From positions 1-22,345 of the forward strand of contig JAMBLL010000189.1 in NCBI GenBank assembly GCA_023336765.1: a DNA stretch of 22,345 bases, written 5' to 3'. Source of the stretch: Actinomycetes bacterium (lineage in GTDB: Bacteria > Actinomycetota > Acidimicrobiia > Spongiisociales > UBA5794). Below the pieces are notes generated by a model that was not told the DNA's origin, did no database searches, and saw only the letters and a list, made by a program, of their open reading frames with translations. Positions within the stretch are counted from its first letter, which is position 1, and the number at the start of each line of letters is the position of its first letter. This document shows positions 6,833 to 13,366 of the stretch, piece by piece. A program made the position numbers and the translations under genes.

Positions 6833-9406
6833 TCAAGTACCTATCTCGAGGGGTTCGTGTACGTTCATCGGCAGGTGAGTTCTCCACTTTCCGTCCACAC
6901 CATGATAGGCAGCTGCCACCGCGCCTGCCGTGGGGACGAGACCGATCTCACCGACACCTTTGACCCCGAACGGGGCTCGTGGTTGGGGCACCTCAACGAG
7001 TATCACCTCGATATCTGGCATGTCCTTTGGCCTGATGATGTTGAGTTGCCGCAGCGTCGATTTCGTCGGCATACCTTCGTCATCCGTTGGGAACTCCTCG
7101 GTAAGGGCATAGCCGAGCCCCATGTGGATGGCGCCTTCGACCTGGCCCACGGTGAGGAGTGGGTTTATCGCCCTTCCAACGTCGTGGGCAGCGATGACCT
7201 TCTCGATCTTCCCTGTCCCGGGATCTGCGATCACGACCTGGCATGCGTAGCCGAACGCTGAATGGATGATCGGGTTCTCGAGACCTTCCTCGAGCGCGTT
7301 CGTCCAGTCGACGATGTACTCGCCGTGGTAGTCGATACCGGTCTCACGGTCACCAGCAATGGCGTTCCTACATGCATCCTCAACGGAGCCGGCTGCCATG
7401 AGCGTGCCACGAGATCCGGTGGTCTGGCCAGCAGAGAAGTCTCGGGTCGTATCCACAATGACCCGGATCCTGTCCGGGTCGATGTCCAGGAGTTCGGCTG
7501 CAACCTGAAGTGCAACCGTGTGCACACCCTGACCCATCTCCGTCCATGCATGGCGCACCTCAACGGTGTTGTCCTCATTGAAACGTACAACCGCCTTGGC
7601 AACCTCCCTGAAACCGTTCCCGAGGCCTGAGTTCTTGATCCCGGCCCCTATGCCGACCGCTTTGCCAGCGGCAACGGCTTCGTCGTAATGGGGGCGAACA
7701 GCTTCGAGGCATTCGGTTATCCCGCGCACACCGTCGTCCATGATCTGGCCAGGGCCCCACACGGACCCGGGGACCGCTACGTTCCTGGCTCTGATCTCCC
7801 AGTCCGATATTCCGACCATCTCAGCGAGTCTGTCCATGGAGCCTTCCGTCGCGAACTGAGCCTGGTTCGCCCCGAATCCTCGGAACGCGCCGCACACCGG
7901 GTTGTTGGTGCGCGCAGCGATCGCCTCGACATCCACGTTGGCGATCGCATAGGGACCACAGGCGTGCCCTGCAGCACGTTCAAGAACCTTCATGCCCACC
8001 GATGCGTACGGTCCAGAATCCCCGACCATGCGCGCCTTGAGTGCAGTCACCACACCTTCGGGATCACATGCCATCCACATCTCGACCCTGATCGGGTGCC
8101 GCTTTGCATGCATCACGAACGACTGCGGCCTCGTGAGAGTGCACTTGACCGGCTTACCGGTGAGATACGCGGCGAGAGCAGTGTGCCCCTGATTGGACAT
8201 GTCCTCTTTCCCGCCGAACGCTCCGCCGTTCGAGACGAGTTCAACCGTCACCTTCTCCTCGGGGATATCGAGCATGACCGCGATCTGCTCCTTGTCGTCC
8301 CACACACCCTGACCGCCTGAATAGACATACAGCGATCCGTCCTCGTCGGGTACGGCAACCGTCGACTCCGGCTCGAGAAACGCATGCTCGACACGCTGGG
8401 TGACGAAGACTTCGTGCACCTTGTGTGCAGCTTCGTCGAACGCCCGCTGGAACTCGCCGCGGGCATAGGTCGATGTCGAGAGCACGTTGCCATCGAGACC
8501 CCACACCGCGTCCTCATCTGAAGCGAGAGCGGTATCAGCGTCGACGAACGGGGCAAGCACGTCGTAGGACACATCGACAAGACCCGTTGCGCCACGTGCG
8601 GAAAGGACGTCCGTCGCGACGACCACGGCAAGGACATCGCCTCGATATGACGTGCGACCACCTACCGGGATCATGACCGGCCAGTCCTTGTGGATGATCC
8701 CGACTTTGAGATCCCCAGGAATGTCTGCTGCGGTGTAGACCGCGACGACATCCTCAGCCGCAAGGGCTCGCGAGGTGTCGATGCCAACCACATCGGCTCT
8801 GGCGTGGTCTGCAAGGACAAGGGCAGCGTGAAGCATCCCATCGATCTGGATGTCATCGATGAAGCCACGGTCCCCGAGCGAGAGCGCCCTGGCCTCGTAT
8901 TTCATCCCGTCACCTCCGATGGTGCCGGAACGACTCGGCACGGGAATCGGATCACCAGAAGCAAGAAGCTCAACGGCTTCGATGATCTTCGTGTACCCGG
9001 TACACCGACACAGGTGGGCACCGAGCCTGCCCTCGATCGTTGCACGGTCGAGGTCTGCACCTTTCTGATCGATCAACGCCTTGGAACGCACGATGATGCC
9101 AGGCGTGCAGAAGCCGCACTGCAGGGCACCCTTTGCAGCGAACGCATCGGCGAAGCGGATGCGCTCAGAATCGTCGAACCCCTCAAGGGTGGTGATGTGT
9201 TTCCCCTCGGCCTTTTCGAGCGACACAAGGCAACTCGCCAGGGCCTTGCCGTCGACGAGCACGGTACATGCACCACATTGACCCGACGGTGAACAGCCAT
9301 CTTTTGGAGAGGTGACGCCAAGCCCTGAGCGCAACGCGGACAGGAGATGCGGGTGCTGGTCACCAACCTCGACCGGTTCCCCGTTGAGTTCGAATGCGAT
9401 CGTCAT
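6833..9406 (-). CDS. xdhD: XdhD-like molybdopterin hydroxylase (2Fe-2S + Mo domains fused)
   Basis: The 857-residue product fuses two 2Fe-2S domains (about 1-160) with the large molybdopterin-cytosine-dinucleotide-type hydroxylase domain (about 170-857), as in E. coli XdhD. Cluster ligands: Cys38, Cys44, Cys47, Cys59 (CSPSGQCGAC, with five rather than the common four residues between the first two) and CGFCTPG ... CRCTGYT. In the Mo domain, FGGKED, AFRGFG and GVKGVGEIG correspond to bovine xanthine oxidase Glu802, Arg880 and Glu1261, the residues that orient purines and deprotonate the Mo ligand. There is no FAD domain, so electrons must leave through another protein; candidates are the FAD/2Fe-2S protein at 11924 or YgfK. 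Its start overlaps the D-carbamoylase stop by four bases. GAGGA precedes the ATG. Substrate inferred to be a purine-like heterocycle. Confidence 0.85.
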   Translation of the reverse strand: MTIAFELNGEPVEVGDQHPHLLSALRSGLGVTSPKDGCSPSGQCGACTVLVDGKALASCLVSLEKAEGKHITTLEGFDDSERIRFADAFAAKGALQCGFCTPGIIVRSKALIDQKGADLDRATIEGRLGAHLCRCTGYTKIIEAVELLASGDPIPVPSRSGTIGGDGMKYEARALSLGDRGFIDDIQIDGMLHAALVLADHARADVVGIDTSRALAAEDVVAVYTAADIPGDLKVGIIHKDWPVMIPVGGRTSYRGDVLAVVVATDVLSARGATGLVDVSYDVLAPFVDADTALASDEDAVWGLDGNVLSTSTYARGEFQRAFDEAAHKVHEVFVTQRVEHAFLEPESTVAVPDEDGSLYVYSGGQGVWDDKEQIAVMLDIPEEKVTVELVSNGGAFGGKEDMSNQGHTALAAYLTGKPVKCTLTRPQSFVMHAKRHPIRVEMWMACDPEGVVTALKARMVGDSGPYASVGMKVLERAAGHACGPYAIANVDVEAIAARTNNPVCGAFRGFGANQAQFATEGSMDRLAEMVGISDWEIRARNVAVPGSVWGPGQIMDDGVRGITECLEAVRPHYDEAVAAGKAVGIGAGIKNSGLGNGFREVAKAVVRFNEDNTVEVRHAWTEMGQGVHTVALQVAAELLDIDPDRIRVIVDTTRDFSAGQTTGSRGTLMAAGSVEDACRNAIAGDRETGIDYHGEYIVDWTNALEEGLENPIIHSAFGYACQVVIADPGTGKIEKVIAAHDVGRAINPLLTVGQVEGAIHMGLGYALTEEFPTDDEGMPTKSTLRQLNIIRPKDMPDIEVILVEVPQPRAPFGVKGVGEIGLVPTAGAVAAAYHGVDGKWRTHLPMNVHEPLEIGT

Positions 9407-10335
9407 GTTCTGTCCTCGTGCGGCTGGCTGATGAGTCCGAAGTGCTGTGACTGGTGATACCTGTCGAAGTCGAACAACGTGTTCTTGTAGAAGTCGCAGT
9501 AGTCGAGGTCGATCGTCGCGATGGCGATCTCATCGCCCGTGGTGATGCACTGTGCCTTGATCTGGCCCGACGGTGCGATGATCACAGACTGCGCAAGCGA
9601 ATCCACGCCCTCTTCGATGCCGCCCTTGGCCACACCGACCACGTAGGTGCCGTTCTGATACGCCCCTGACTGCATCACAAGATGATTGTGGAACCCTGCA
9701 AGCGCGTTCTGTTGCGGGTCCGGGCTGTAGTGCAGCGGTGTGTTGTAACCGATCAGGATCAGTTCAGCACCTTTGAGCCCCATCACCCTGTAGGTCTCAG
9801 ACCATCTCCGGTCATTACAGATCGCCATGCCGACTTTGCCCTCGAAGGCATCCCACACCTCGAACCCGGCTGGACCCGGTTCGAAGTAGTAACGCTCGAG
9901 ATGCTGGAACGGACGGTCTGGTTCGTGGTGCTCGTGTCCGGGAACGTGGACCTTGCGGTACTTGCCGACGACCGACCCGTCACGCTCAACGAGCATCTGT
10001 GTGTTGTAGTGATGCTTGACGCCATCGCCGTCGACGAAGATCTCTGCATATCCAATGGAGAAACCGACACTGAGTTCACGCGCCCTGTCAAAGAGGCGCC
10101 GCGTCTGGGGTCCAGGCATCTCGTCCTCGAACCACTCGTCGATCTCGGCCTCATCCGTGAGAAACCACCGCGGGAAGAACGTGGTCAGGGTCAGTTCGGG
10201 GAACACGATGAGGTCACATCCTCGCGCCGCACCCTCCTCGAGGAGAACGAGTAACCGTTCGACCACCTGATCCCTTGTATCGATCCGGGCGATCGGCCCC
10301 ATCTGTGCTGCACCAACCGTGATCTTTCGTGTCAA
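9403..10335 (-). CDS. N-carbamoyl-D-amino-acid hydrolase-like (nitrilase fold)
   Basis: The 310-residue product matches Agrobacterium N-carbamoyl-D-amino acid amidohydrolase closely along its whole length (GPIAR...TR, VFPELTLTTFFPRW, YRKVHVPGH, FQHLERYYFEPG, AICNDRRW, RVMGLKGAE, SYQNG...). The Glu-Lys-Cys catalytic triad is Glu47, Lys128 and Cys174. Such enzymes hydrolyse N-carbamoyl amino acids to amino acid, CO2 and ammonia in the cytoplasm. The start codon is TTG, supported by GAGGAG seven bases upstream. It is the first gene of the leftward operon, next to the operator-containing intergenic region. D-carbamoylases usually sit beside a hydantoinase; none is present here, so the natural substrate may be a ureido compound released by heterocycle breakdown rather than a D-amino-acid derivative. 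Confidence 0.85.
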   Translation of the reverse strand: MTRKITVGAAQMGPIARIDTRDQVVERLLVLLEEGAARGCDLIVFPELTLTTFFPRWFLTDEAEIDEWFEDEMPGPQTRRLFDRARELSVGFSIGYAEIFVDGDGVKHHYNTQMLVERDGSVVGKYRKVHVPGHEHHEPDRPFQHLERYYFEPGPAGFEVWDAFEGKVGMAICNDRRWSETYRVMGLKGAELILIGYNTPLHYSPDPQQNALAGFHNHLVMQSGAYQNGTYVVGVAKGGIEEGVDSLAQSVIIAPSGQIKAQCITTGDEIAIATIDLDYCDFYKNTLFDFDRYHQSQHFGLISQPHEDRT

Positions 10336-10453
10336 GCGTCTACTCCTCAGTTACGGGATTCTTGCTCATTGCTTGACATTTTGTCAAATCCATTTTGACA
10401 TTTTGTCAAAGCGTTAGGTAGTGTCCGAGGTACCAGATACAAGGGGTCCAACC
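10336..10453. promoter_or_regulatory. Divergent promoter region with tandem palindromic operators
   Basis: Two identical 16-base copies (10373-10388 and 10395-10410) contain the palindrome TTGACATTTTGTCAA, arms TTGACA/TGTCAA around three bases. Their centres are 22 bp apart, about two helical turns, so one face of the DNA carries both. The right copy's TTGACA (10395-10400) can be the -35 box of a rightward promoter with TAGTGT (10419-10424) as -10, 18-bp spacing. On the other strand TTGACA (10387-10382) with AAGAAT (10363-10358), 18-bp spacing, could drive the leftward operon. A regulator bound to either copy would cover both -35 boxes. The sites are seen; regulation is inferred. Confidence 0.7.
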
Positions 10454-11296
10454 ATGTCACAAATCGTGCGTTCAGCACTCGTCCAGGCAGCATGGACAGG
10501 TGAATACGAGACAATGCTCGATACCAACATCGCGTACGCAAGACAAGCAGCCGATGACGGTGCCCGGGTCCTGTGTTTCCAGGAGATATTCACTGGTCCG
10601 TACTTCTGCAACGTCCAGGATCCCTCGTTCTACGATCTCGCCGAACCGATCCCCGACGGCCCAACCGTGACCGCCATGATGAAGTTGGCCAAAGAGACCT
10701 CCATGGTCATCATCGTGCCCATTTATGAACGAGTCGATGAAGGAACCTTCTACAACACGGCAGCGGTGATCGACGCTGACGGGACCCTGCTCGGGATGTA
10801 TCGCAAGACTCACATCCCCCAGGTCGAGGGTTTCTGGGAGAAGTTCTACTTCAGGCCGGGGAACCTCGGGTATCCGGTATTCGACACCGCGGTCGGCCGC
10901 ATCGGGGTGTACATCTGTTACGACAGGCACTTCCCTGAGGGGTGGAGAGAACTCGGGCTCAAGGGCGCCAAGATCGTCTTTAACCCGTCTGCGACGACAC
11001 GTGGACACTCGAAGTACCTGTGGCAACTTGAACAGCCAGCAGCTGCCGTTGCGAACCAGTATTTCGTCGGTGCGATCAACAGGATCGGAGCTGAGGACCT
11101 CGTCGACACCGACTACTACGGGTCGTCCTACTTCGTCGACCCAAGGGGACAGATCGTCGGTGATGCCGCATCCGATACCCAGGATGAGGTCGTCGTCCGG
11201 GATCTGGACATGTCCGAGATCGAAGCTGCCCGCAGACACTGGGCGTTCTATCGGGACCGCAGACCTGAGGTATACGAGGGCATCGCGAAGTCATGA
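10454..11296 (+). CDS. Beta-ureidopropionase-like carbon-nitrogen hydrolase (nitrilase fold)
   Basis: The 280-residue product belongs to the nitrilase superfamily, closest by eye to beta-ureidopropionase and N-carbamoylputrescine amidase (FYFRPGNLGYPVFDT, GRIGVYICYDRHFPEGWRELGLKGAKIVFNPSAT, GAINRIG). The triad is Glu44, Lys118 and Cys155. These enzymes split N-carbamoyl beta-amino acids or related ureido compounds into amine, CO2 and ammonia. The chosen ATG has AAGGGG eight bases upstream; an in-frame GTG at 10421 lacks a ribosome site and falls inside the promoter. It is first in the rightward operon and overlaps the next gene by four bases (ATGA). Together with the D-carbamoylase it gives the cluster two different carbamoyl-amide hydrolases. 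Fold certain, substrate not. Confidence 0.85.
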   Translation: MSQIVRSALVQAAWTGEYETMLDTNIAYARQAADDGARVLCFQEIFTGPYFCNVQDPSFYDLAEPIPDGPTVTAMMKLAKETSMVIIVPIYERVDEGTFYNTAAVIDADGTLLGMYRKTHIPQVEGFWEKFYFRPGNLGYPVFDTAVGRIGVYICYDRHFPEGWRELGLKGAKIVFNPSATTRGHSKYLWQLEQPAAAVANQYFVGAINRIGAEDLVDTDYYGSSYFVDPRGQIVGDAASDTQDEVVVRDLDMSEIEAARRHWAFYRDRRPEVYEGIAKS

Positions 11297-11535
11297 CGTC
11301 CTGCCGCATCGAGTTCGTGATCGAACCGTTCGTCGACGGAAAACCTGGGCCATACGTCCAGTCCGGCATCGATGCGATGTCTGCACGGGGGCTTGATGTC
11401 TCGATGGGTCCGTTCGGATCCTCCGTGGCCGGTGACGTTGATGACCTTGCAGAGGCGATAGGCGCCATGGTTTCCGCAGCAGCCAACGATGGGGCAAAGC
11501 GTGTCCTCGTCGAAGTGGTGATGGACGCGACATGA
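11293..11535 (+). CDS. Small YkoF/MTH1187-like (DUF77) protein
   Basis: This 80-residue protein looks like the DUF77/MTH1187 group with a YkoF-like ferredoxin fold: an opening strand RIEFVIEPFVDGKPGPYVQ, a helix, GPFGSSVAGDVDDLAEAIGAMVSAA and a final strand RVLVEVVMDA. Some relatives bind thiamine or its pyrimidine part, so a heterocycle-sensing or carrier role would fit the neighbourhood, but this is inference. Starts and stops overlap both neighbours by four bases, so it is translated with the operon and is probably a real gene despite its size. Family assignment is moderate. Confidence 0.6.
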   Translation: MTSCRIEFVIEPFVDGKPGPYVQSGIDAMSARGLDVSMGPFGSSVAGDVDDLAEAIGAMVSAAANDGAKRVLVEVVMDAT

Positions 11536-11924
11536 CCGAACACGCCCACCCGTTTGTTGGAGCGATCAGACCGCTCGTCGACGCGGTGGGGGCGACCGAA
11601 ATCCCCCTGAGTGACACTGAGGACGGCGACATCGTCCTCGAGTGGGAGGGCAGGCCGGTCATTGCGGTGCGTCTCGTCGACATCGTGTCCCTGCCCCGCC
11701 TGGTTGCGGGCGTCGAAGAACAACTCGGTGCACCACTGGCAAAACTCGACAGGGCGGATAAACAGCGCGCCGTCCGGTTGCTCGATGAGCGCGGCGCATT
11801 CCAGCTCCGTAAGTCCATCGAGGACGTCGGAGAGGCAATGGGCGTTTCCCGGATCACGATCTACAACTATCTCAGTGCACAAAAGGGTCAGCCAGCAGAA
11901 GAACTCAGCGAAGGAGCCAGGTAA
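11532..11924 (+). CDS. Small helix-turn-helix regulator (YheO/DafR-type HTH)
   Basis: The C-terminal part of this 130-residue protein (about 78-115; RAVRLLDERGAFQLRKSIEDVGEAMGVSRITIYNYLS) strongly resembles the HTH found at the end of YheO/DafR-type regulators, whose pattern is LL-x-x-KG-x-F-x-L-K...VAEALGVSR-x-T-x-YNYL. The N-terminal 70 residues contain a short beta-rich segment (DGDIVLEWEGRPVIAVRL) and are much shorter than the PAS-like sensor domain of YheO; I do not recognise them. As the only regulator inside the cluster, it is the best candidate to bind the tandem TTGACA-N3-TGTCAA sites upstream, which is inference. It overlaps the preceding gene by four bases and shares one base (TAATG) with the following one. 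Confidence 0.7.
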   Translation: MTEHAHPFVGAIRPLVDAVGATEIPLSDTEDGDIVLEWEGRPVIAVRLVDIVSLPRLVAGVEEQLGAPLAKLDRADKQRAVRLLDERGAFQLRKSIEDVGEAMGVSRITIYNYLSAQKGQPAEELSEGAR

Positions 11925-13366
11925 TGACGATGCATCAGGTGCAGGACCGCACGTGGAGGGTCGAACGATACGAACGGCCAGCCACACTCGATGAGGCGAT
12001 GGAGATCCTCGCCACACACGGAGATCGGGCCCGCATCGTTGCCGGAGCAACCGACCTTCTCCTCGAGATGCAGCGGAAGTTGCGACAAGTCGATGTCCTC
12101 GTCGACCTCTCTGCGATCGATGGATTGGACGACATCACGCTCAATGAAGGAATGATCACGCTCGGCCCCCTGGTCACCCACAGGCAGGTCGTCACCTCAG
12201 ATATCGTCAGGAGCGGAGGGCTCCCTCTTGCCCAGGCGTCACTCGAGGTTGGCTCTGCCCAACTGCGCAACCGGGCGACCGTGGTGGGGAATCTCGTTAC
12301 CGCAAGCCCGGCAAACGACACGATATCTGCGCTTATGGCTCTTGGTGCCACCGTCACTCTTATATCATCGAAAGGTTCTCGTGTTGTGCCGCTCGACCAC
12401 TTCTACACCGGCGTACGCACCACGGTCATGAAGCCACACGAGATCATGAGCGCCGTCACGTTCGAGGCGCTCACGGGTTCCGCGTCAGGGGTGTTCGCCA
12501 AGGTAGGCCTACGCTCGGCTCAGGCGATCTCAGTGGTCCACGCAGCGGTCGTCCTCGAACGGGACGGTGCCACTGTCACGTCAGCTCTGATCGCTCTCGG
12601 GAGCGTTGCGCCGACGATCGTCCTCGTCGATGCCGCGGACATCCTCGTGGGATCCGAACTCACCACAGATGTGATCACGCGATGCGCCAATGCCTGTGCT
12701 GGCGAGGTGCGACCGATAGACGACGTGCGAGCAACCGCTGCGTATCGGACCGATATGGTCCGAGTGGCCGTTGCGCGTATGCTGGCCTCGCTTCAAGCAG
12801 GCACTGAGGCAGCCACGTGGCCCGAACGGATGATGACCCTCTCGGGTGGCAGCCAACCAGCAGCGACCACCGTATCGGTCGGAGGGTCCGACGAGATACA
12901 GATCACGGTCAACGGCACCAGAACAGTCGGGGCCAGTGCGACGTTCGAGACGCTGCTCGACTGGATCCGCACAAAGGCAACCGACACCGAAGGTGCACCG
13001 CTCACCGGTACCAAGGAGGGCTGCGCTGAAGGTGAATGTGGCGCCTGCACCGTCCATATGGATGGGCAGGCAGTCCTTGCCTGCCTCGTGCCGGCTGCCG
13101 CAGCGGATGGACGCTCGGTCACGACGATCGAGGGAGCGACATCTGACACGGAACACGACCTTGAGGCGTCGCTCGTGTCATGCGGTGCGGTCCAATGCGG
13201 CTACTGCACTCCGGGGTTCGTGATGAGTGCGTCGTCGATGCTCGCTGAACACGACAACCTGACCGAGGCTGAGATCAGGGATGGGCTCGGAGGCAATATC
13301 TGCCGATGCACCGGGTACACATCGATCGTCGAAGCACTCGATATCGCAGGGAAGGTGACGTCATGA
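11924..13366 (+). CDS. Molybdenum hydroxylase FAD + 2Fe-2S subunit (fused, FAD first)
   Basis: The 480-residue product joins a CoxM-type FAD-binding domain (about 8-300; RIVAGATDLLLEMQRK near 37-52, LRNRATVVGNLVTASPANDT near 115-133) to a C-terminal 2Fe-2S protein of CoxS/XdhC type (about 325-480). Cluster ligands are Cys367, Cys372, Cys375 and Cys387 (CAEGECGAC, C), then CGAVQCGYCTPG ... CRCTGYT. Electrons from the Mo site pass through the two clusters to FAD and then to NAD or another acceptor. In single-chain xanthine dehydrogenases the 2Fe-2S part precedes FAD, so the order here is reversed. The partner is the Mo subunit immediately downstream, which it overlaps by four bases. It is also the only FAD subunit available in the window for the XdhD-like protein. 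Confidence 0.88.
   Translation: MTMHQVQDRTWRVERYERPATLDEAMEILATHGDRARIVAGATDLLLEMQRKLRQVDVLVDLSAIDGLDDITLNEGMITLGPLVTHRQVVTSDIVRSGGLPLAQASLEVGSAQLRNRATVVGNLVTASPANDTISALMALGATVTLISSKGSRVVPLDHFYTGVRTTVMKPHEIMSAVTFEALTGSASGVFAKVGLRSAQAISVVHAAVVLERDGATVTSALIALGSVAPTIVLVDAADILVGSELTTDVITRCANACAGEVRPIDDVRATAAYRTDMVRVAVARMLASLQAGTEAATWPERMMTLSGGSQPAATTVSVGGSDEIQITVNGTRTVGASATFETLLDWIRTKATDTEGAPLTGTKEGCAEGECGACTVHMDGQAVLACLVPAAAADGRSVTTIEGATSDTEHDLEASLVSCGAVQCGYCTPGFVMSASSMLAEHDNLTEAEIRDGLGGNICRCTGYTSIVEALDIAGKVTS

Noticed and set aside
6833..6835. In-frame TGA between xdhD-like and ssnA-like genes as a readthrough or selenocysteine codon
   Set aside because: The XdhD-like protein is complete at this point, an ATG follows at once, and I found no supporting downstream hairpin.
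5738..7261. Long open frame on the plus strand (507 codons) across the ssnA/xdhD region, and another at 4816-5790 across ygfK
   Set aside because: Both are mirror frames of well-supported genes on the minus strand and have no recognisable domain.
8991..9005. Perfect palindrome GTGTACC-C-GGTACAC
   Set aside because: It encodes the conserved C-T-G-Y-T cluster motif of the XdhD-like protein, so it is better explained by coding constraint.
10430..10440. GTACCAGATAC shared with 17308-17318
   Set aside because: An 11-base match outside matching contexts can be chance in a window this size.
10421..10453. Earlier GTG start for the beta-ureidopropionase-like gene
   Set aside because: It lies in the predicted -10 region, lacks a ribosome site and adds residues not seen in the family.
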